NCBI RefSeq assembly: GCF_014199985.1
Contig: NZ_JACHOS010000006.1
Span: forward strand, 241,825-305,824
Reading direction: 5' to 3'
DNA from: Methylorubrum rhodesianum
Lineage (GTDB): Bacteria > Pseudomonadota > Alphaproteobacteria > Rhizobiales > Beijerinckiaceae
DNA: 64,000 bases
Shown: positions 1-8,594 of the stretch, one piece after another
How the letters are laid out: each line of letters begins with the position of its first letter
Position numbering within the stretch: the first letter of the stretch is position 1
Position numbers and translations under genes: made by a program
Notes under the pieces: generated by a model
What the model was told of the DNA's origin: nothing
Seen by the model: the letters and a program-made list of their open reading frames with translations, nothing else
The model's database searches: none

Positions 1-904
1 GCAGCGTCGAGACGCTGCCGATCACCATCACGTTGAAGGCTGCCGCCCGCACGAGGCCCGGCTCTGCCGTGGCCCAGACGATCGCGGCGAGGCCTGCTAG
101 GAACAGCTCGACGAAGATGCCGGCGGCCGCCACCATCATCCGCTGCCACTTGCTGGGGAAGGCGGCGGAGGTCGAGGCATCGACGTAGGGCGCCGGGAAC
201 AGCACGAGCAGCATGACGCCGACCTCGTGCACCTCGCCGCCCCATGCCTTGGCAGCGCAGGCGTGCCCCACCTCGTGCAGCGCCTTGATGATCGGGTAGA
301 GGCACATCATCAGCGCGACGTTCTGCGCCGAGAGCATCTGGCCCGCGACGTCGCCGGTCAGCTCGCCCGCGTGCAAGCCGGCCACGACGAGGCCGGAGAT
401 CACCACCGCGAGCCAGACCGCGAGCCCCCAGACAGAGAAGAGCGGCCGGAAGTACGGCGCGAGCCGGTCGAGCAGCGGATCGGGGTCGAAGAGCGGGAAG
501 CGCAGGGCCAGCGGGTTCTTCACCCGGGCGATCAAGGTGCGGCGCGCGGTCGATTCCGAGCGCTCGGCGAGTTCGGCAAGATCGGGCGGCAGGTCGCCCT
601 GGAGCAGGTCCGAGCCGTGTAGCTGCGAGATCAGGCGGATCGTGTCGTCCTGAGTCGGCGGGTCATCCTCGTTGCGGCGCGCGGCCGCCTCCCACACCTC
701 CTGCAGAGTGCGGCGCCCGTCCATCATGCACAGGATCAGGTTGGCGGCCGGCGAGAGGCGGTGGAAGCGTCCGGTCTGGTGATCCTGAAGGACGTACCAG
801 ACCTCGCCGCGGAAGCTCTGCCGGTGAATCTCGGCGTGGCGGCGCAGGCGCGGGCGCAAGGCCGCGACGCGATACCACGATTGGCTGAATAGGGACTGGG
901 ACAT
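1..904 (-). CDS. PqqD-like / M50 (site-2-protease-type) membrane metalloprotease, 3' end outside window
   Basis: The minus-strand frame opens at an ATG (904-902) behind a GAGGGGGTGAGG ribosome binding site and stays open for 301 codons to the window edge, so the C-terminus is missing. The first ~110 residues resemble a PqqD-type peptide-binding fold (WYVLQD, LSPAANLI, LQEVW). A membrane domain follows, with hydrophobic segments near residues 158-178, 193-208, 228-243 and 255-278. It carries the zinc-site motif HEVGH at residues 210-214 and a downstream PYVDAS at 240-245, as expected for M50 peptidases. In this family the pair is often encoded beside HlyD-type adaptors, as here: the upstream gene ends 11 nt before this start. 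The likely role is an inner-membrane protease or processing factor coupled to export. The third M50 ligand cannot be assessed because the gene is cut. Confidence 0.85.
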   Translation of the reverse strand, partial: MSQSLFSQSWYRVAALRPRLRRHAEIHRQSFRGEVWYVLQDHQTGRFHRLSPAANLILCMMDGRRTLQEVWEAAARRNEDDPPTQDDTIRLISQLHGSDLLQGDLPPDLAELAERSESTARRTLIARVKNPLALRFPLFDPDPLLDRLAPYFRPLFSVWGLAVWLAVVISGLVVAGLHAGELTGDVAGQMLSAQNVALMMCLYPIIKALHEVGHACAAKAWGGEVHEVGVMLLVLFPAPYVDASTSAAFPSKWQRMMVAAAGIFVELFLAGLAAIVWATAEPGLVRAAAFNVMVIGSVSTL

Positions 905-915
905 GCCTCACCCCC

Positions 916-2817
916 TCACGGCCACCAGTGCCAGAGGGCGAGGCGCACCCAATCGACGATTGGCCGGGCCCAGACCCAGGCGAGCAGCCGTCGGTCGACA
1001 TCGACCTTGGCGATGCCCTCCATGCCCGGTCGCAGCCGGGTGGCGCCGTCCTCGATCCGGCCCTCGACCCGGAACAGGTTGCGGCCGTTCTTGGCCTCGG
1101 CCACAGGGGTGATGGTCTGAATCGTCAATACTTGCGGCTGGTCGGGCAGGGAGGTCGCGAGCACGTGCCCGGTCTGGCCCTCGCGCAGATCGGCGATCAG
1201 GCGCTCGTCCACGCTGAGGACGACGCGGTAGCTGTCCAGCGGCGCGATCTCGAACAGCACCTGTCCGCGGCTAATGGCGCCGCCGATGGATTGCGAGAGG
1301 TCGCCGGAGACGATCAAACCGTCGAAGGGGGCGGTGAATTTCGAGCGAGCGATCTGCTCATCGAGCAGGCGGATTTGCGCGTCGGCCTGATCGATCTGGC
1401 TCTTCACCACGTTGATCGTGGCGGGCTGCCGGGTGGCGAGCGCTTTATCGTACTCGTAGGTGCGCTGCTGGCGCTCGGTGACCCAGCGCAGGCGCTCCAG
1501 GGCGAGATCGCGGTCCTCCAGAGCGGCAAGGAGATCACCCTTGCGCACCGTGTCGCCGGCGCGATGCCCGGCGGTCTTCAGGTAGCCGTCGTAGGAGGCG
1601 ACGACGGAACGGCGCACGAGGCCTTCGACGCGGGCATCGGCGGTCACGCGGTAATCGATCTTGATCACCGAGAGCGCCAGGACCACGGCCAGCGTCGCGG
1701 CGAGGCCGAGCTTGAGCCCGGTATGGTTCGGGCCGAAGACCAGCCGCGCGCCGTTCATCACCGCGTCGGTGACCTTCAGCACCAGCCAGCGGTCGTTCTG
1801 CCGCTTGTCTTCCAGCACCGGGCCGATAGCGGCGGCGCAGGCGCTCACCTGCTCGACAGTCTCCAGGCTGAACGGCTGGTCGGCGGGTCGCTCCAGAGTG
1901 ATGGCACCGATGAAGCGATCATCGACGAGCATCGGAACGGTCAGAACCCGGCCGCCATATTGCAGCCGGGCGAGGTCGGCATGCGCCGTGGTGACGGTGG
2001 CCTCGTTCTCAGGCGGCGGGAACAGGATCAGGCTGCGCTGGTCAATCGCCTCGTTCATGCAGGCGCCGAGGCGGCGCACGAGGTTCATTTCGCGGCCGAA
2101 CTGCGCCGAATGCGAGATGGCTGTGATCCGCGCGCTTCCGCGCCGCGTAAAGCCGATCGCCGCGCGCTGGCAGGAAAAGGCAATGGCGAAATCCGTCACC
2201 GCGGCGGTGCAGGCGGCGGAGAAGCGGGACTGCTCCAGCACCCCGGCGAGCAGGTCGAGGACGGAGCGCGAGCGGGCCAGCGTCCTGCGCTCGCCCCGGC
2301 CGACCAGTTCGGCCTGCTTGGCGACGAGCCACGCGCTGCCCCACTGCACCTGACGGATCGCGGCGCGCAGCTCGTCCTTGTCGAGGCTGTCGAGGGCAAA
2401 GGCAGTGACGGCGAAGCACTCGTCGTCCAGAACCAGCGGCAGCGCCACCCACGCCCCCGGCCCCTGCGGCGCGGTGCCGGCATGCGGCCCGGTCTCCGCC
2501 ATCGCCTGTACGACCGGGCGGTTCTCGCGAAAGGCAGCCTCGGCGGTCTCGCGCAGGCCGACCTCGCACTCGGACTGGGCCGGGAACACGGCGAGCGGGG
2601 CGAGCCCGACCGAGGTGCCGGGAAGCAGGACGCAGGCTCGCGGGGCGCCGAGCATCGGCGCCTGAAGCGTGAGCCACGCGTTCGCCGCCGCCTGAAGCGT
2701 CTGGGAGGTCCGGAGCACCTGCCACAGGGCCGGCTCCAGCAGGGACAGTCGCGCGGCCGGGCCCGCTGCGGACACACCCGACGCGGACGAGCCCTCCGCC
2801 GCCAAACGCTCGCTCAT
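916..2817 (-). CDS. GAF-domain HlyD-family membrane fusion (periplasmic adaptor) protein
   Basis: A 633-residue protein if read from the ATG at 2817-2815 (MSERLAAEG). A GTG at 2880 would add 21 residues but lies inside a strong hairpin, so I prefer the ATG. Residues ~180-342 look like a GAF-type sensor domain (SCQRAAIGF, TVPMLVDDRFIGAITLE). One membrane segment follows at ~367-387, then a HlyD barrel-sandwich (GYLKTAGHRAGDTVRKGDLL and FTAPFDGLIVSGD at ~409-434 and 492-505) with a short coiled hairpin between the halves. C-terminal beta-barrel sequence ends in RPGMEGIAKVDV. HlyD proteins bridge an inner-membrane exporter and an outer-membrane channel. The large cytoplasmic GAF-like N-terminus is unusual for the family. 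The gene is followed 11 nt later by the PqqD/M50 gene, so the two are probably co-transcribed. An exporter ATPase was not seen in the window. Confidence 0.85.
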   Translation of the reverse strand: MSERLAAEGSSASGVSAAGPAARLSLLEPALWQVLRTSQTLQAAANAWLTLQAPMLGAPRACVLLPGTSVGLAPLAVFPAQSECEVGLRETAEAAFRENRPVVQAMAETGPHAGTAPQGPGAWVALPLVLDDECFAVTAFALDSLDKDELRAAIRQVQWGSAWLVAKQAELVGRGERRTLARSRSVLDLLAGVLEQSRFSAACTAAVTDFAIAFSCQRAAIGFTRRGSARITAISHSAQFGREMNLVRRLGACMNEAIDQRSLILFPPPENEATVTTAHADLARLQYGGRVLTVPMLVDDRFIGAITLERPADQPFSLETVEQVSACAAAIGPVLEDKRQNDRWLVLKVTDAVMNGARLVFGPNHTGLKLGLAATLAVVLALSVIKIDYRVTADARVEGLVRRSVVASYDGYLKTAGHRAGDTVRKGDLLAALEDRDLALERLRWVTERQQRTYEYDKALATRQPATINVVKSQIDQADAQIRLLDEQIARSKFTAPFDGLIVSGDLSQSIGGAISRGQVLFEIAPLDSYRVVLSVDERLIADLREGQTGHVLATSLPDQPQVLTIQTITPVAEAKNGRNLFRVEGRIEDGATRLRPGMEGIAKVDVDRRLLAWVWARPIVDWVRLALWHWWP

Positions 2818-2866
2818 GGTCCCCGGATTCCCTTGAATGACGGCGCTCAGGGTCTTGCTGGATAAG

Positions 2867-2904
2867 GGCCCCGCCGCCACGCCCTATGGCGCGGCGGCGG
2901 GGCC
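2867..2904 (-). terminator. Strong GC hairpin between the DUF3467 and HlyD-like genes
   Basis: Two 17-nt arms (2867-2883 and 2888-2904) pair with a single mismatch around the loop CTAT. On the minus strand the hairpin follows the DUF3467 stop by a few bases and precedes the HlyD-like ATG by about 50 nt. No T-run follows, so it may be a weak or partial terminator, an attenuator, or an mRNA-stability element that sets the ratio of the first gene to the next two. Confidence 0.5.
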
Positions 2905-2909
2905 GACGG

Positions 2910-3206
2910 TCAGGCGTCGAGGTCGAGGCGTCCGTGCCGGTTCTCGTACTCGGTCAGCACGCCGCCGAGGACGGAGTGGAGGCGCTTGGCCGCGAGCGGC
3001 GTGAGGATCACGCGGTTCGAGAGATCGACCACCACGCTCTCGGTCTCGGCGAGATTCCAGGTCCGGTTGGTGCCGAAGAACAGATCCACCTGCTCGCGGG
3101 TGCCCTGCACGTTCACGACGTTGGCGAACTGGGTCGACATGCTGTCTTCCCGCCATTCGATCGCACGCACCTGATCGGCGGCACCGGGCTTGCTGCTCTC
3201 GCTCAC
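2910..3206 (-). CDS. DUF3467-family small protein
   Basis: A 98-residue protein starting at a GTG (3206-3204), chosen because GAGGGAG lies about 5 nt upstream. A longer frame from 3386 has no comparable site. The body matches the DUF3467 pattern as I know it: ANVVNVQGTREQVDLFFGT, then a W..AETESVVVDL stretch, then RVILTPLAAKRLHSVLGGVL and a final YENRHG. The family's function is unknown. It heads the minus-strand group with the HlyD-like and M50 genes, although a hairpin separates it from them. It is divergent from the methyltransferase operon. Confidence 0.8.
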   Translation of the reverse strand: MSESSKPGAADQVRAIEWREDSMSTQFANVVNVQGTREQVDLFFGTNRTWNLAETESVVVDLSNRVILTPLAAKRLHSVLGGVLTEYENRHGRLDLDA

Positions 3207-3567
3207 GACTGCTCCCTCATCTGCGCGCATCACCGCGCGAAGCGACCTTGAGCTCCTCGACATCACCGCCGGGCTGATGCCAGACTGGATCGCGAAGCCT
3301 AAGTCCTCATCAAGACATTGCACGAATAAAGCCGTCGTTGAACGACGGCTTGCCTTGGCACCCAGCGAAACCAAGTCGCCTTGCATTTATGGCACACAGG
3401 GCGATAGGAGCTATTGCACGGTTTGTGCGATTCGATCACGAATGGAATGTGGCGGCGGCAATGGCCACGAAGAAAAATGCGTTGATCCAGCGTCTCAATT
3501 TAATGCCGTCTTCAGGCCAGAGGTTTGGCCGGGTCCCGTGCCGCAGCCTGATCTTGGCTTCACGCTG
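3207..3567. promoter_or_regulatory. Divergent intergenic region with a perfect 10-bp inverted repeat
   Basis: About 360 nt between divergent genes; it should hold promoters for both directions. The clearest element is AAGCCGTCGT / ACGACGGCTT (3329-3338 and 3342-3351) with a 3-nt loop. It is followed on the minus strand by TTTATT, so it could act as a small terminator, a leader hairpin or an operator. An open frame continues through this region upstream of the methyltransferase (from 3190), but its translation has no family character and overlaps the DUF3467 start, so I treat it as non-coding. Confidence 0.4.
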
Positions 3568-4644
3568 ATGCCGGATGGGGGAGGGCGCGGGATCGCGGTA
3601 CCGGAAGTGCCGGAGGTGGCGTTTCCGCGCGTGGACTGCTTCCTCGAAAGCGAAGCCGCCGCGCACGCCCTCGGCTTCGCCTTCACCTCTGGTTTGATCG
3701 ACCGGCTCGCCCGCCGGGCGGATACTGCGGCGGTGGAGCTTGCCGACGAGTTTCGGTTTGAGCGGCCCCAATTTGCGTGCCTGATCGGCCTCCTCGTCGG
3801 CGCCGGCATCGCCGCCGAACCAGAGCCGGGCCGGATCGGGCTGACCGAGGCGTTCCGCGCCGTGCTGCCCTGCCGCGACCTGATCGAGGCCAAGCTCGCC
3901 TTCGCCGCCGCCGCGTCCGAGGATCTGCGCCAGCATTTTCCCGCCTTCGTGGCGGACCTGCCGGCCTTCATGGCGGCCTCGCGCACCTTCGAGCTGTTCC
4001 GCTACGACCGCTGCTTCGAAATCACTCCGGACAACCTCGACGCGACCCGGCGCTGGGTCGCCTACACCACCTGCCTGACCCGCTACGAGGCCGGGCCGTG
4101 CCTCGACCGGATCGAGCCCGGCCGGCATCTTCGCCTGCTCGATCTCGGCGGCAATAGCGGCGAGTTCGCTGCCCAGGCCTGCCGCCGCGCCCCGAACCTG
4201 ACCGCGACGGTGTTCGACCTACCCGTCGTCTGCGCCCTCGGCCGCGAGAACCTCGCGAACCGGGCGGAGGGCGCCCGCGTCATGTTCCTGGCCGGCGACA
4301 TGCGGCGTGGTCCCATACCCGAGGGACACGACCTCGTGACCTTCAAGTCGGTGCTGCACGATTGGCCGGCGGAGGAAGCCCGTGCCCTGCTCGAACAGGC
4401 CGCGCGCGCGCTCGCCCCCGGCGGGCGACTCGTGATCTACGAGCGGGCGCCCATGGCCCTGCGCCAGCGCCCCCTCGGCTACGTCCAATCCGCCGACCTC
4501 GTGTTCCAGCCCTTCTTCCGGGATGCCGACCTCTACATCGAGACGCTGGCCATGCTCGGCTTCGTCGATTGCACCGTCCGGGGTCTCGCGCTGGAGACGC
4601 CTTTCCACCTGATCGAGTCACGCAAGCCCGGCGGTGTCCGGTGA
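3568..4644 (+). CDS. SAM-dependent O-methyltransferase (acetylserotonin/caffeate type)
   Basis: Taken from the ATG at 3568, giving 358 residues, close to the family's usual size. No convincing ribosome binding site singles out this start, so it is uncertain by tens of codons. The N-terminal ~130 residues resemble the winged-helix dimerisation domain (SGLIDRLARR, VGAGIAAE, LTEAFRAVL). The SAM site appears as LLDLGGNSG near residue 192, FDLPVV follows, and the hallmark HDW of this O-methyltransferase class is at residue 264, followed by ALAPGGRLVIYE. Such enzymes methylate hydroxyl groups of aromatic metabolites; the substrate here is unknown. It heads a plus-strand run in which the next gene starts inside its stop codon. 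Confidence 0.85.
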   Translation: MPDGGGRGIAVPEVPEVAFPRVDCFLESEAAAHALGFAFTSGLIDRLARRADTAAVELADEFRFERPQFACLIGLLVGAGIAAEPEPGRIGLTEAFRAVLPCRDLIEAKLAFAAAASEDLRQHFPAFVADLPAFMAASRTFELFRYDRCFEITPDNLDATRRWVAYTTCLTRYEAGPCLDRIEPGRHLRLLDLGGNSGEFAAQACRRAPNLTATVFDLPVVCALGRENLANRAEGARVMFLAGDMRRGPIPEGHDLVTFKSVLHDWPAEEARALLEQAARALAPGGRLVIYERAPMALRQRPLGYVQSADLVFQPFFRDADLYIETLAMLGFVDCTVRGLALETPFHLIESRKPGGVR

Positions 4645-5288
4645 GCGAGCCCTTCGTGCTCGCAATCTGCGGACCGCCGGGCAGCGGCAAGTCCACTCTG
4701 TCCCACGCCCTATCGGAGCGGTTCGGCGGCGCGCCCGTGCTCGCCTACGACGCCTACGAGGAAATCACCGGCTGGCCGCCGGAGCGGGTGGCGGCGTGGC
4801 TCGCCAGCGGCGCGCCCCTCAACGCGGTGCCGGTGCCGGGGCTCACCGAGGATCTCGCCCAGCTGCGGCGCGGCGAGCCCGTGCCGGACCGGGAGCGCGG
4901 CGGCACGCTGCGCCTGTCGCGGCGCGTGGCGCGCCCCGTGATCGTTCTCGACACCCTGCTCGGCCGAGCCCATCCCGGCACGGGCGCACAGATCGACCAT
5001 CTGGTCTGGCTCGATCTGCCCCTCGACGTCGCACTGGCGCGCAAGCTGCGCAGCTTCACCGGTGAGGGGCAGCGCGACCCCTCTGCGGCCTCCAGGCTTC
5101 TTGCGGGGCTCGATGCCTATCTCGGACGCTACGACACCCTGCTGCACCCGACCTACGCGCTCCAGCGCGAACGGGTGCGGCCGGCGGCCGACCAGATTCT
5201 CAGCGCCGGCACGCTCGCCGAGCACCTCGACGCCATTCAGTCCGAAATCCAATCTACCCTCACGCCCGTCCCGACGCCGACGGCGTGA
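4641..5288 (+). CDS. P-loop nucleotide kinase-like protein (uridine kinase-like)
   Basis: A 215-residue protein from a GTG at 4641 whose GTGA overlaps the methyltransferase stop, which implies translational coupling. Walker A is clear at residues 11-18 (GPPGSGKS). YDAYEEITGWP follows, where uridine-kinase/phosphoribulokinase-like proteins hold the substrate-binding Asp. A helix with ARKLRS (LPLDVALARKLRSF) may be the lid. It probably phosphorylates a small molecule made or used in the same operon. The exact substrate cannot be inferred. A longer in-frame reading from 4362 lies wholly inside the methyltransferase gene and is rejected. Confidence 0.8.
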   Translation: MSEPFVLAICGPPGSGKSTLSHALSERFGGAPVLAYDAYEEITGWPPERVAAWLASGAPLNAVPVPGLTEDLAQLRRGEPVPDRERGGTLRLSRRVARPVIVLDTLLGRAHPGTGAQIDHLVWLDLPLDVALARKLRSFTGEGQRDPSAASRLLAGLDAYLGRYDTLLHPTYALQRERVRPAADQILSAGTLAEHLDAIQSEIQSTLTPVPTPTA

Positions 5289-5317
5289 GGGGCGATGCTC
5301 GCGGAGCCGATAACTCG

Positions 5318-7705
5318 ATGTTCAGGTCCGAACGCTCCGCGCCTCCGCGCTTGGTCGTCGCTGGCGGCGGTCCCGCCGGCTGGATGGCCGCGCTCTACCT
5401 GAAACGTGTCCTGCGCCGGGCCGGCTGGACGGTCACCCTCGTCGGGTCGGCCCCGGCCGCGGGGTCCTCCGCCGCCCTGGCGACGCGCCCGGCCTTCACC
5501 CGCTTTCTCAAGGGATTCGGGATCGACGAGGCGATCTTCATGCGCCGCTGCGCGGCGACCTATCGGCTCGCCAGCCGCTACGACGATTGGTTCGCCGAGG
5601 GTCAGGGCCACTGGCATCCCTTCGGTGCCTGCGGCCCGCGGATCGCCGGCCGCGACCTGTTCCACTACTGGATGAAGCTTCGCAGCGAGGGCGCCGAGGA
5701 CGAGGCCGGAGATTACGCCGATTACGCGCCCCAGGCGCTGATGGCGGCCGCAGGGCGCGGGCCCCGCCCCGTGGCAGACCGGTCCTCGCTCACCGAGTCC
5801 GGCGATTACGGCTATCACCTCGACCGGACCGCCCTCGTTCGTTTCCTGCGCGAGCTGGCGCTCTCCGAAGGCGTGCGTGGGGTAACAGGGCGGGTCCGCG
5901 AGATCGAGCGCGACCTCTACGGCGATGTCGGCGCCCTCGTTCTCGACCGAGGGCTGAAGGTCGAGGGCGATATCTTCCTCGATTGTACGGGTGCCACCGC
6001 GCAACTCATCGGCACTGCGCTCGGCGAGGCCTGGGTCGCGGGCGGCGGCCCCGGAGACCGCGTAGCCCGCCTGTCCCTCTCGCGATCGCCCGAGGTGCTG
6101 CCCTTCACGGCCTATCGCGGCTGGGCGGAGGGATGGACGGCGTCGCTGCCGCTGGCCGATCGCACGGAGCACCTCTTCGTCTATGACAGCCGGACCACGC
6201 CGCCGGATGCGGCGGCGGCCACCCTGCGACGCGCCTTCGATGGCGAGGCGGGCATCGTCGACGCGGAGTTGCGTCACGGTCGCCGCGCCGCACCGTGGCA
6301 GCGCAACGTCGTCGCCCTCGGTGCGGCGGCCGGAGCGGTCGAGCCGCTCCTCGGCTTCGATCTCGATCTCGTCCTGGCCGGACTCGAGACCTTCCTCGCC
6401 ACCCTGCCGCGGCAGGGGGAAGGGGGCGATGTGCTCCGCCGCGCCTATGCCGCGCGCCTGAACCGCTTCCACGACGATGCGGCCGAGGCGGTGGCCGCGC
6501 ATTACGTTCTCGGCCGCCGGTCGGAGCCGTTCTGGGCGGCCGCCCGCGCGGTGACGATTCCCGACCGGCTCGCCGACCGCCTCGACCTCTACGAGTTGGC
6601 CGGGCATGTCGCGTTGTCCGAGGAGGCGCCGTTCAGCGAGGGCGATCACTACCTCCTGTTCTCCGGCGCCGATTTCCTGCCGCGTCGGCCCTTCGCTCCG
6701 GTCGATGTCGCCGATGGCCGCGAGATCGCCCGTCTGCTCGCCAGCATCCGTGCCCAGTCGGCCCAGATCGCCGAGGCCATGGCGCCGCATGTCCGTCTGA
6801 TGGACACGTTGCACGGCCAGGCACCCTTCGCTGGGCCTGCGGTACGCATCGCGGCGGCTTCGGCGCCGGTCGGCCCAGCGGGCTTGCGCCGGACGCCGGA
6901 GGGCGCGTGTCTCGCCGATCTGGTCGCGGGGCTCGGCCAGCCCTTCGGCTACGAGCGCTCGGTGAAGGCCTCCCCGGCGGGATTGCAGACCGACCGCTTT
7001 CTCATGAGCCTGCACCGCGCGAGCCTCGGCCTCGCGCCCGAGACGACGCTCGACCGGCTGGCCGCCGGGCTCGGACTGCCGGAGCGGGAGCGCGCGGAGG
7101 CCGCCAGTCTGATCGGCGGGGCGGACATCCTCCATCTCGGCTACGAGGACGGCCCGTCGGGCGCGCTCTACAAGCTCTATGTCGAATGGTCGTCGCGCAC
7201 CGACGCGGCCTGGACCGGAGCGGACGAGGCGGGCGCGGAGCCGATGCTGGTCCATCGCGCCTACAAGTGGAAGCCTGGGGGAACGCATCCGCCCGTCGTC
7301 ACCCTCTACCATTGGCCACGGGTGCGCGGCCCCGAGGAGATCGAGGCGCGGTTGAACCGGATGGCCGGCGAGTGGGGGGCGGTCGGCGCCCCCGCCCGCG
7401 ACACCGCCCAGGCGATCCTGCTTCTGGCGCAGGAGCGCGGGCGCGGTGCGGTCCACTATCTCGAAGCCCGCGAAGAGCCGGGACGGCGCCTGTCCTACGA
7501 CCTCAACCTCTATGCCTGCGGCCTGACCGTGGCCGATGCGGAGCCGCTGCTCGGCCAAGCCTTCGTCGATCTCGGGACGCCGCGCGAGGCGGCCGCAAGG
7601 GTCCTGCGAGAGAGGCTTCAGGAGACCTTGGGGCATGTCGCCGGCGGCGCCGGGCGGGACGGCCAGCCCTTCGTCACCGTATATTCCGGCGTCGCGGGCG
7701 GATGA
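5318..7705 (+). CDS. Flavin-dependent tryptophan-halogenase-like protein with extra C-terminal domain
   Basis: A 795-residue protein from the ATG at 5318, with GCGGAG upstream; a GTG at 5285 overlapping the kinase stop is an alternative. The FAD site GGGPAGW is at residues 16-22 and a second FAD-region motif appears as ALGAAAGAVEPLLGFDLDL. Both place it in the flavin-dependent tryptophan halogenase family. The family's WxWxIP motif seems altered to GWTASLPLADRTEHLF. The residue I align with the catalytic lysine of PrnA/RebH appears to be Arg in AATYRLASRYDDW. Both points rest on alignment from memory. About 270 residues beyond the usual ~500-530-residue halogenase length form a C-terminal domain I do not recognise (MLVHRAYKWKPG, HYLEAREEPGRRLSYDLNLY). 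It may be a halogenase, a related monooxygenase or a non-halogenating relative. Confidence 0.75.
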   Translation: MFRSERSAPPRLVVAGGGPAGWMAALYLKRVLRRAGWTVTLVGSAPAAGSSAALATRPAFTRFLKGFGIDEAIFMRRCAATYRLASRYDDWFAEGQGHWHPFGACGPRIAGRDLFHYWMKLRSEGAEDEAGDYADYAPQALMAAAGRGPRPVADRSSLTESGDYGYHLDRTALVRFLRELALSEGVRGVTGRVREIERDLYGDVGALVLDRGLKVEGDIFLDCTGATAQLIGTALGEAWVAGGGPGDRVARLSLSRSPEVLPFTAYRGWAEGWTASLPLADRTEHLFVYDSRTTPPDAAAATLRRAFDGEAGIVDAELRHGRRAAPWQRNVVALGAAAGAVEPLLGFDLDLVLAGLETFLATLPRQGEGGDVLRRAYAARLNRFHDDAAEAVAAHYVLGRRSEPFWAAARAVTIPDRLADRLDLYELAGHVALSEEAPFSEGDHYLLFSGADFLPRRPFAPVDVADGREIARLLASIRAQSAQIAEAMAPHVRLMDTLHGQAPFAGPAVRIAAASAPVGPAGLRRTPEGACLADLVAGLGQPFGYERSVKASPAGLQTDRFLMSLHRASLGLAPETTLDRLAAGLGLPERERAEAASLIGGADILHLGYEDGPSGALYKLYVEWSSRTDAAWTGADEAGAEPMLVHRAYKWKPGGTHPPVVTLYHWPRVRGPEEIEARLNRMAGEWGAVGAPARDTAQAILLLAQERGRGAVHYLEAREEPGRRLSYDLNLYACGLTVADAEPLLGQAFVDLGTPREAAARVLRERLQETLGHVAGGAGRDGQPFVTVYSGVAGG

Positions 7706-8577
7706 CTGGTCTCGACCCCGCCCGCCTGGAACTGACCGAGCCGGGTGACCGCTACGCCGACTACTGCCTGTGGGATTACGAGCCGGTCGGGCCGACGGCG
7801 GGACGCCTGCGGCAGGCGAGCCTGCTCTGGCACTCGCTGGCCTGCGCGGGCGCAGATCCGAAGCTGTTCGCGATCTGCGACGCGCTGCGCGACGGCCTCG
7901 GGCCCGGCCGCAGCGTCTGGGGCGCCAAGCTCCGGGACGGTGTCACCACCTGGGAGTTCTACTTCTACGACTACGCCCGGGTGGAGCGCACGGTCTCGAT
8001 CGAGCGCGTGCTGACGATCCTGGCGCCGTTCGCGCCCTGCGATCTGCGCTATGCGGGCGCGCGGCCCTACTTCATGTTCTCGCTCGACCTCGACGACGCC
8101 CTGGCTCGGGGCGAGCGGAGCTTCGATCGCCTCAACATCTATGTCGGCAATCCCGGTAGCAGCGTCTCGTCCGGCCTCAGCTACGGGCTCACTGCCGACG
8201 GCCTCGTCTTCAACAACCTCTACAGCTTCTTCGACGCCGCTCGCGAGCGCGACGCGATTGCGGCCAAGGCCGCCTGCTCGGCCCATTTCGATCTGCCCGG
8301 CCTCGATCTCGACGCGATCCTGTGGCCCGAACTGATGCGTTGCGGCGTCGTGGTCGTGGCCAACAAGCGCCTGTGCGACGGCGTCTATTTCTCGCGGGTG
8401 GGCATCGACGGCCTCATCGCCTTCCTCGACCGGCTCGCCTATCCGCCCGCGATCCGCGACTTCGTGCGCTTGGAGCGGCGGCGCCTGTCACACTTGCTGT
8501 TCGATGTCGGGATCGACTACGCGGTGATCGACGGCAGGCTGACGGTGACGAAGAGCGCGTATTACGGTCTGCTCTGA
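7702..8577 (+). CDS. Conserved-looking hypothetical protein, biosynthetic operon context
   Basis: A 291-residue protein whose ATGA overlaps the halogenase-like stop, so it is very likely co-translated. I do not recognise the family. No signal peptide or membrane segment is visible. Features include an aromatic-rich TTWEFYFYDYARVERTVSIE stretch, RPYFMFSLDLDDALARG, and NIYVGNPGSSVSSGLSYGL. Its placement between a halogenase-like flavoenzyme and a radical SAM enzyme suggests a tailoring enzyme, a partner or a substrate-binding protein. No function is assigned. Confidence 0.7.
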   Translation: MTGLDPARLELTEPGDRYADYCLWDYEPVGPTAGRLRQASLLWHSLACAGADPKLFAICDALRDGLGPGRSVWGAKLRDGVTTWEFYFYDYARVERTVSIERVLTILAPFAPCDLRYAGARPYFMFSLDLDDALARGERSFDRLNIYVGNPGSSVSSGLSYGLTADGLVFNNLYSFFDAARERDAIAAKAACSAHFDLPGLDLDAILWPELMRCGVVVVANKRLCDGVYFSRVGIDGLIAFLDRLAYPPAIRDFVRLERRRLSHLLFDVGIDYAVIDGRLTVTKSAYYGLL

Positions 8578-8594
8578 AGGGCTGGGACGACGCC

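Noticed and set aside
227..622. Plus-strand 131-codon frame
   Set aside because: Lies antisense to the PqqD/M50 coding region, whose HEVGH motif and membrane segments are clear.
928..2865. Plus-strand 645-codon frame opposite the HlyD-like gene
   Set aside because: The minus-strand translation has clear GAF, membrane and HlyD motifs; the plus-strand one has none.
2818..2880. GTG start at 2880 for the HlyD-like protein
   Set aside because: It lies inside the arm of the 2867-2904 hairpin and adds 21 residues without domain character; the ATG at 2817 is preferred.
3190..3567. N-terminal extension of the O-methyltransferase to 3190
   Set aside because: It would overlap the divergent DUF3467 start and the translation has no family similarity; the family-sized protein begins near 3568.
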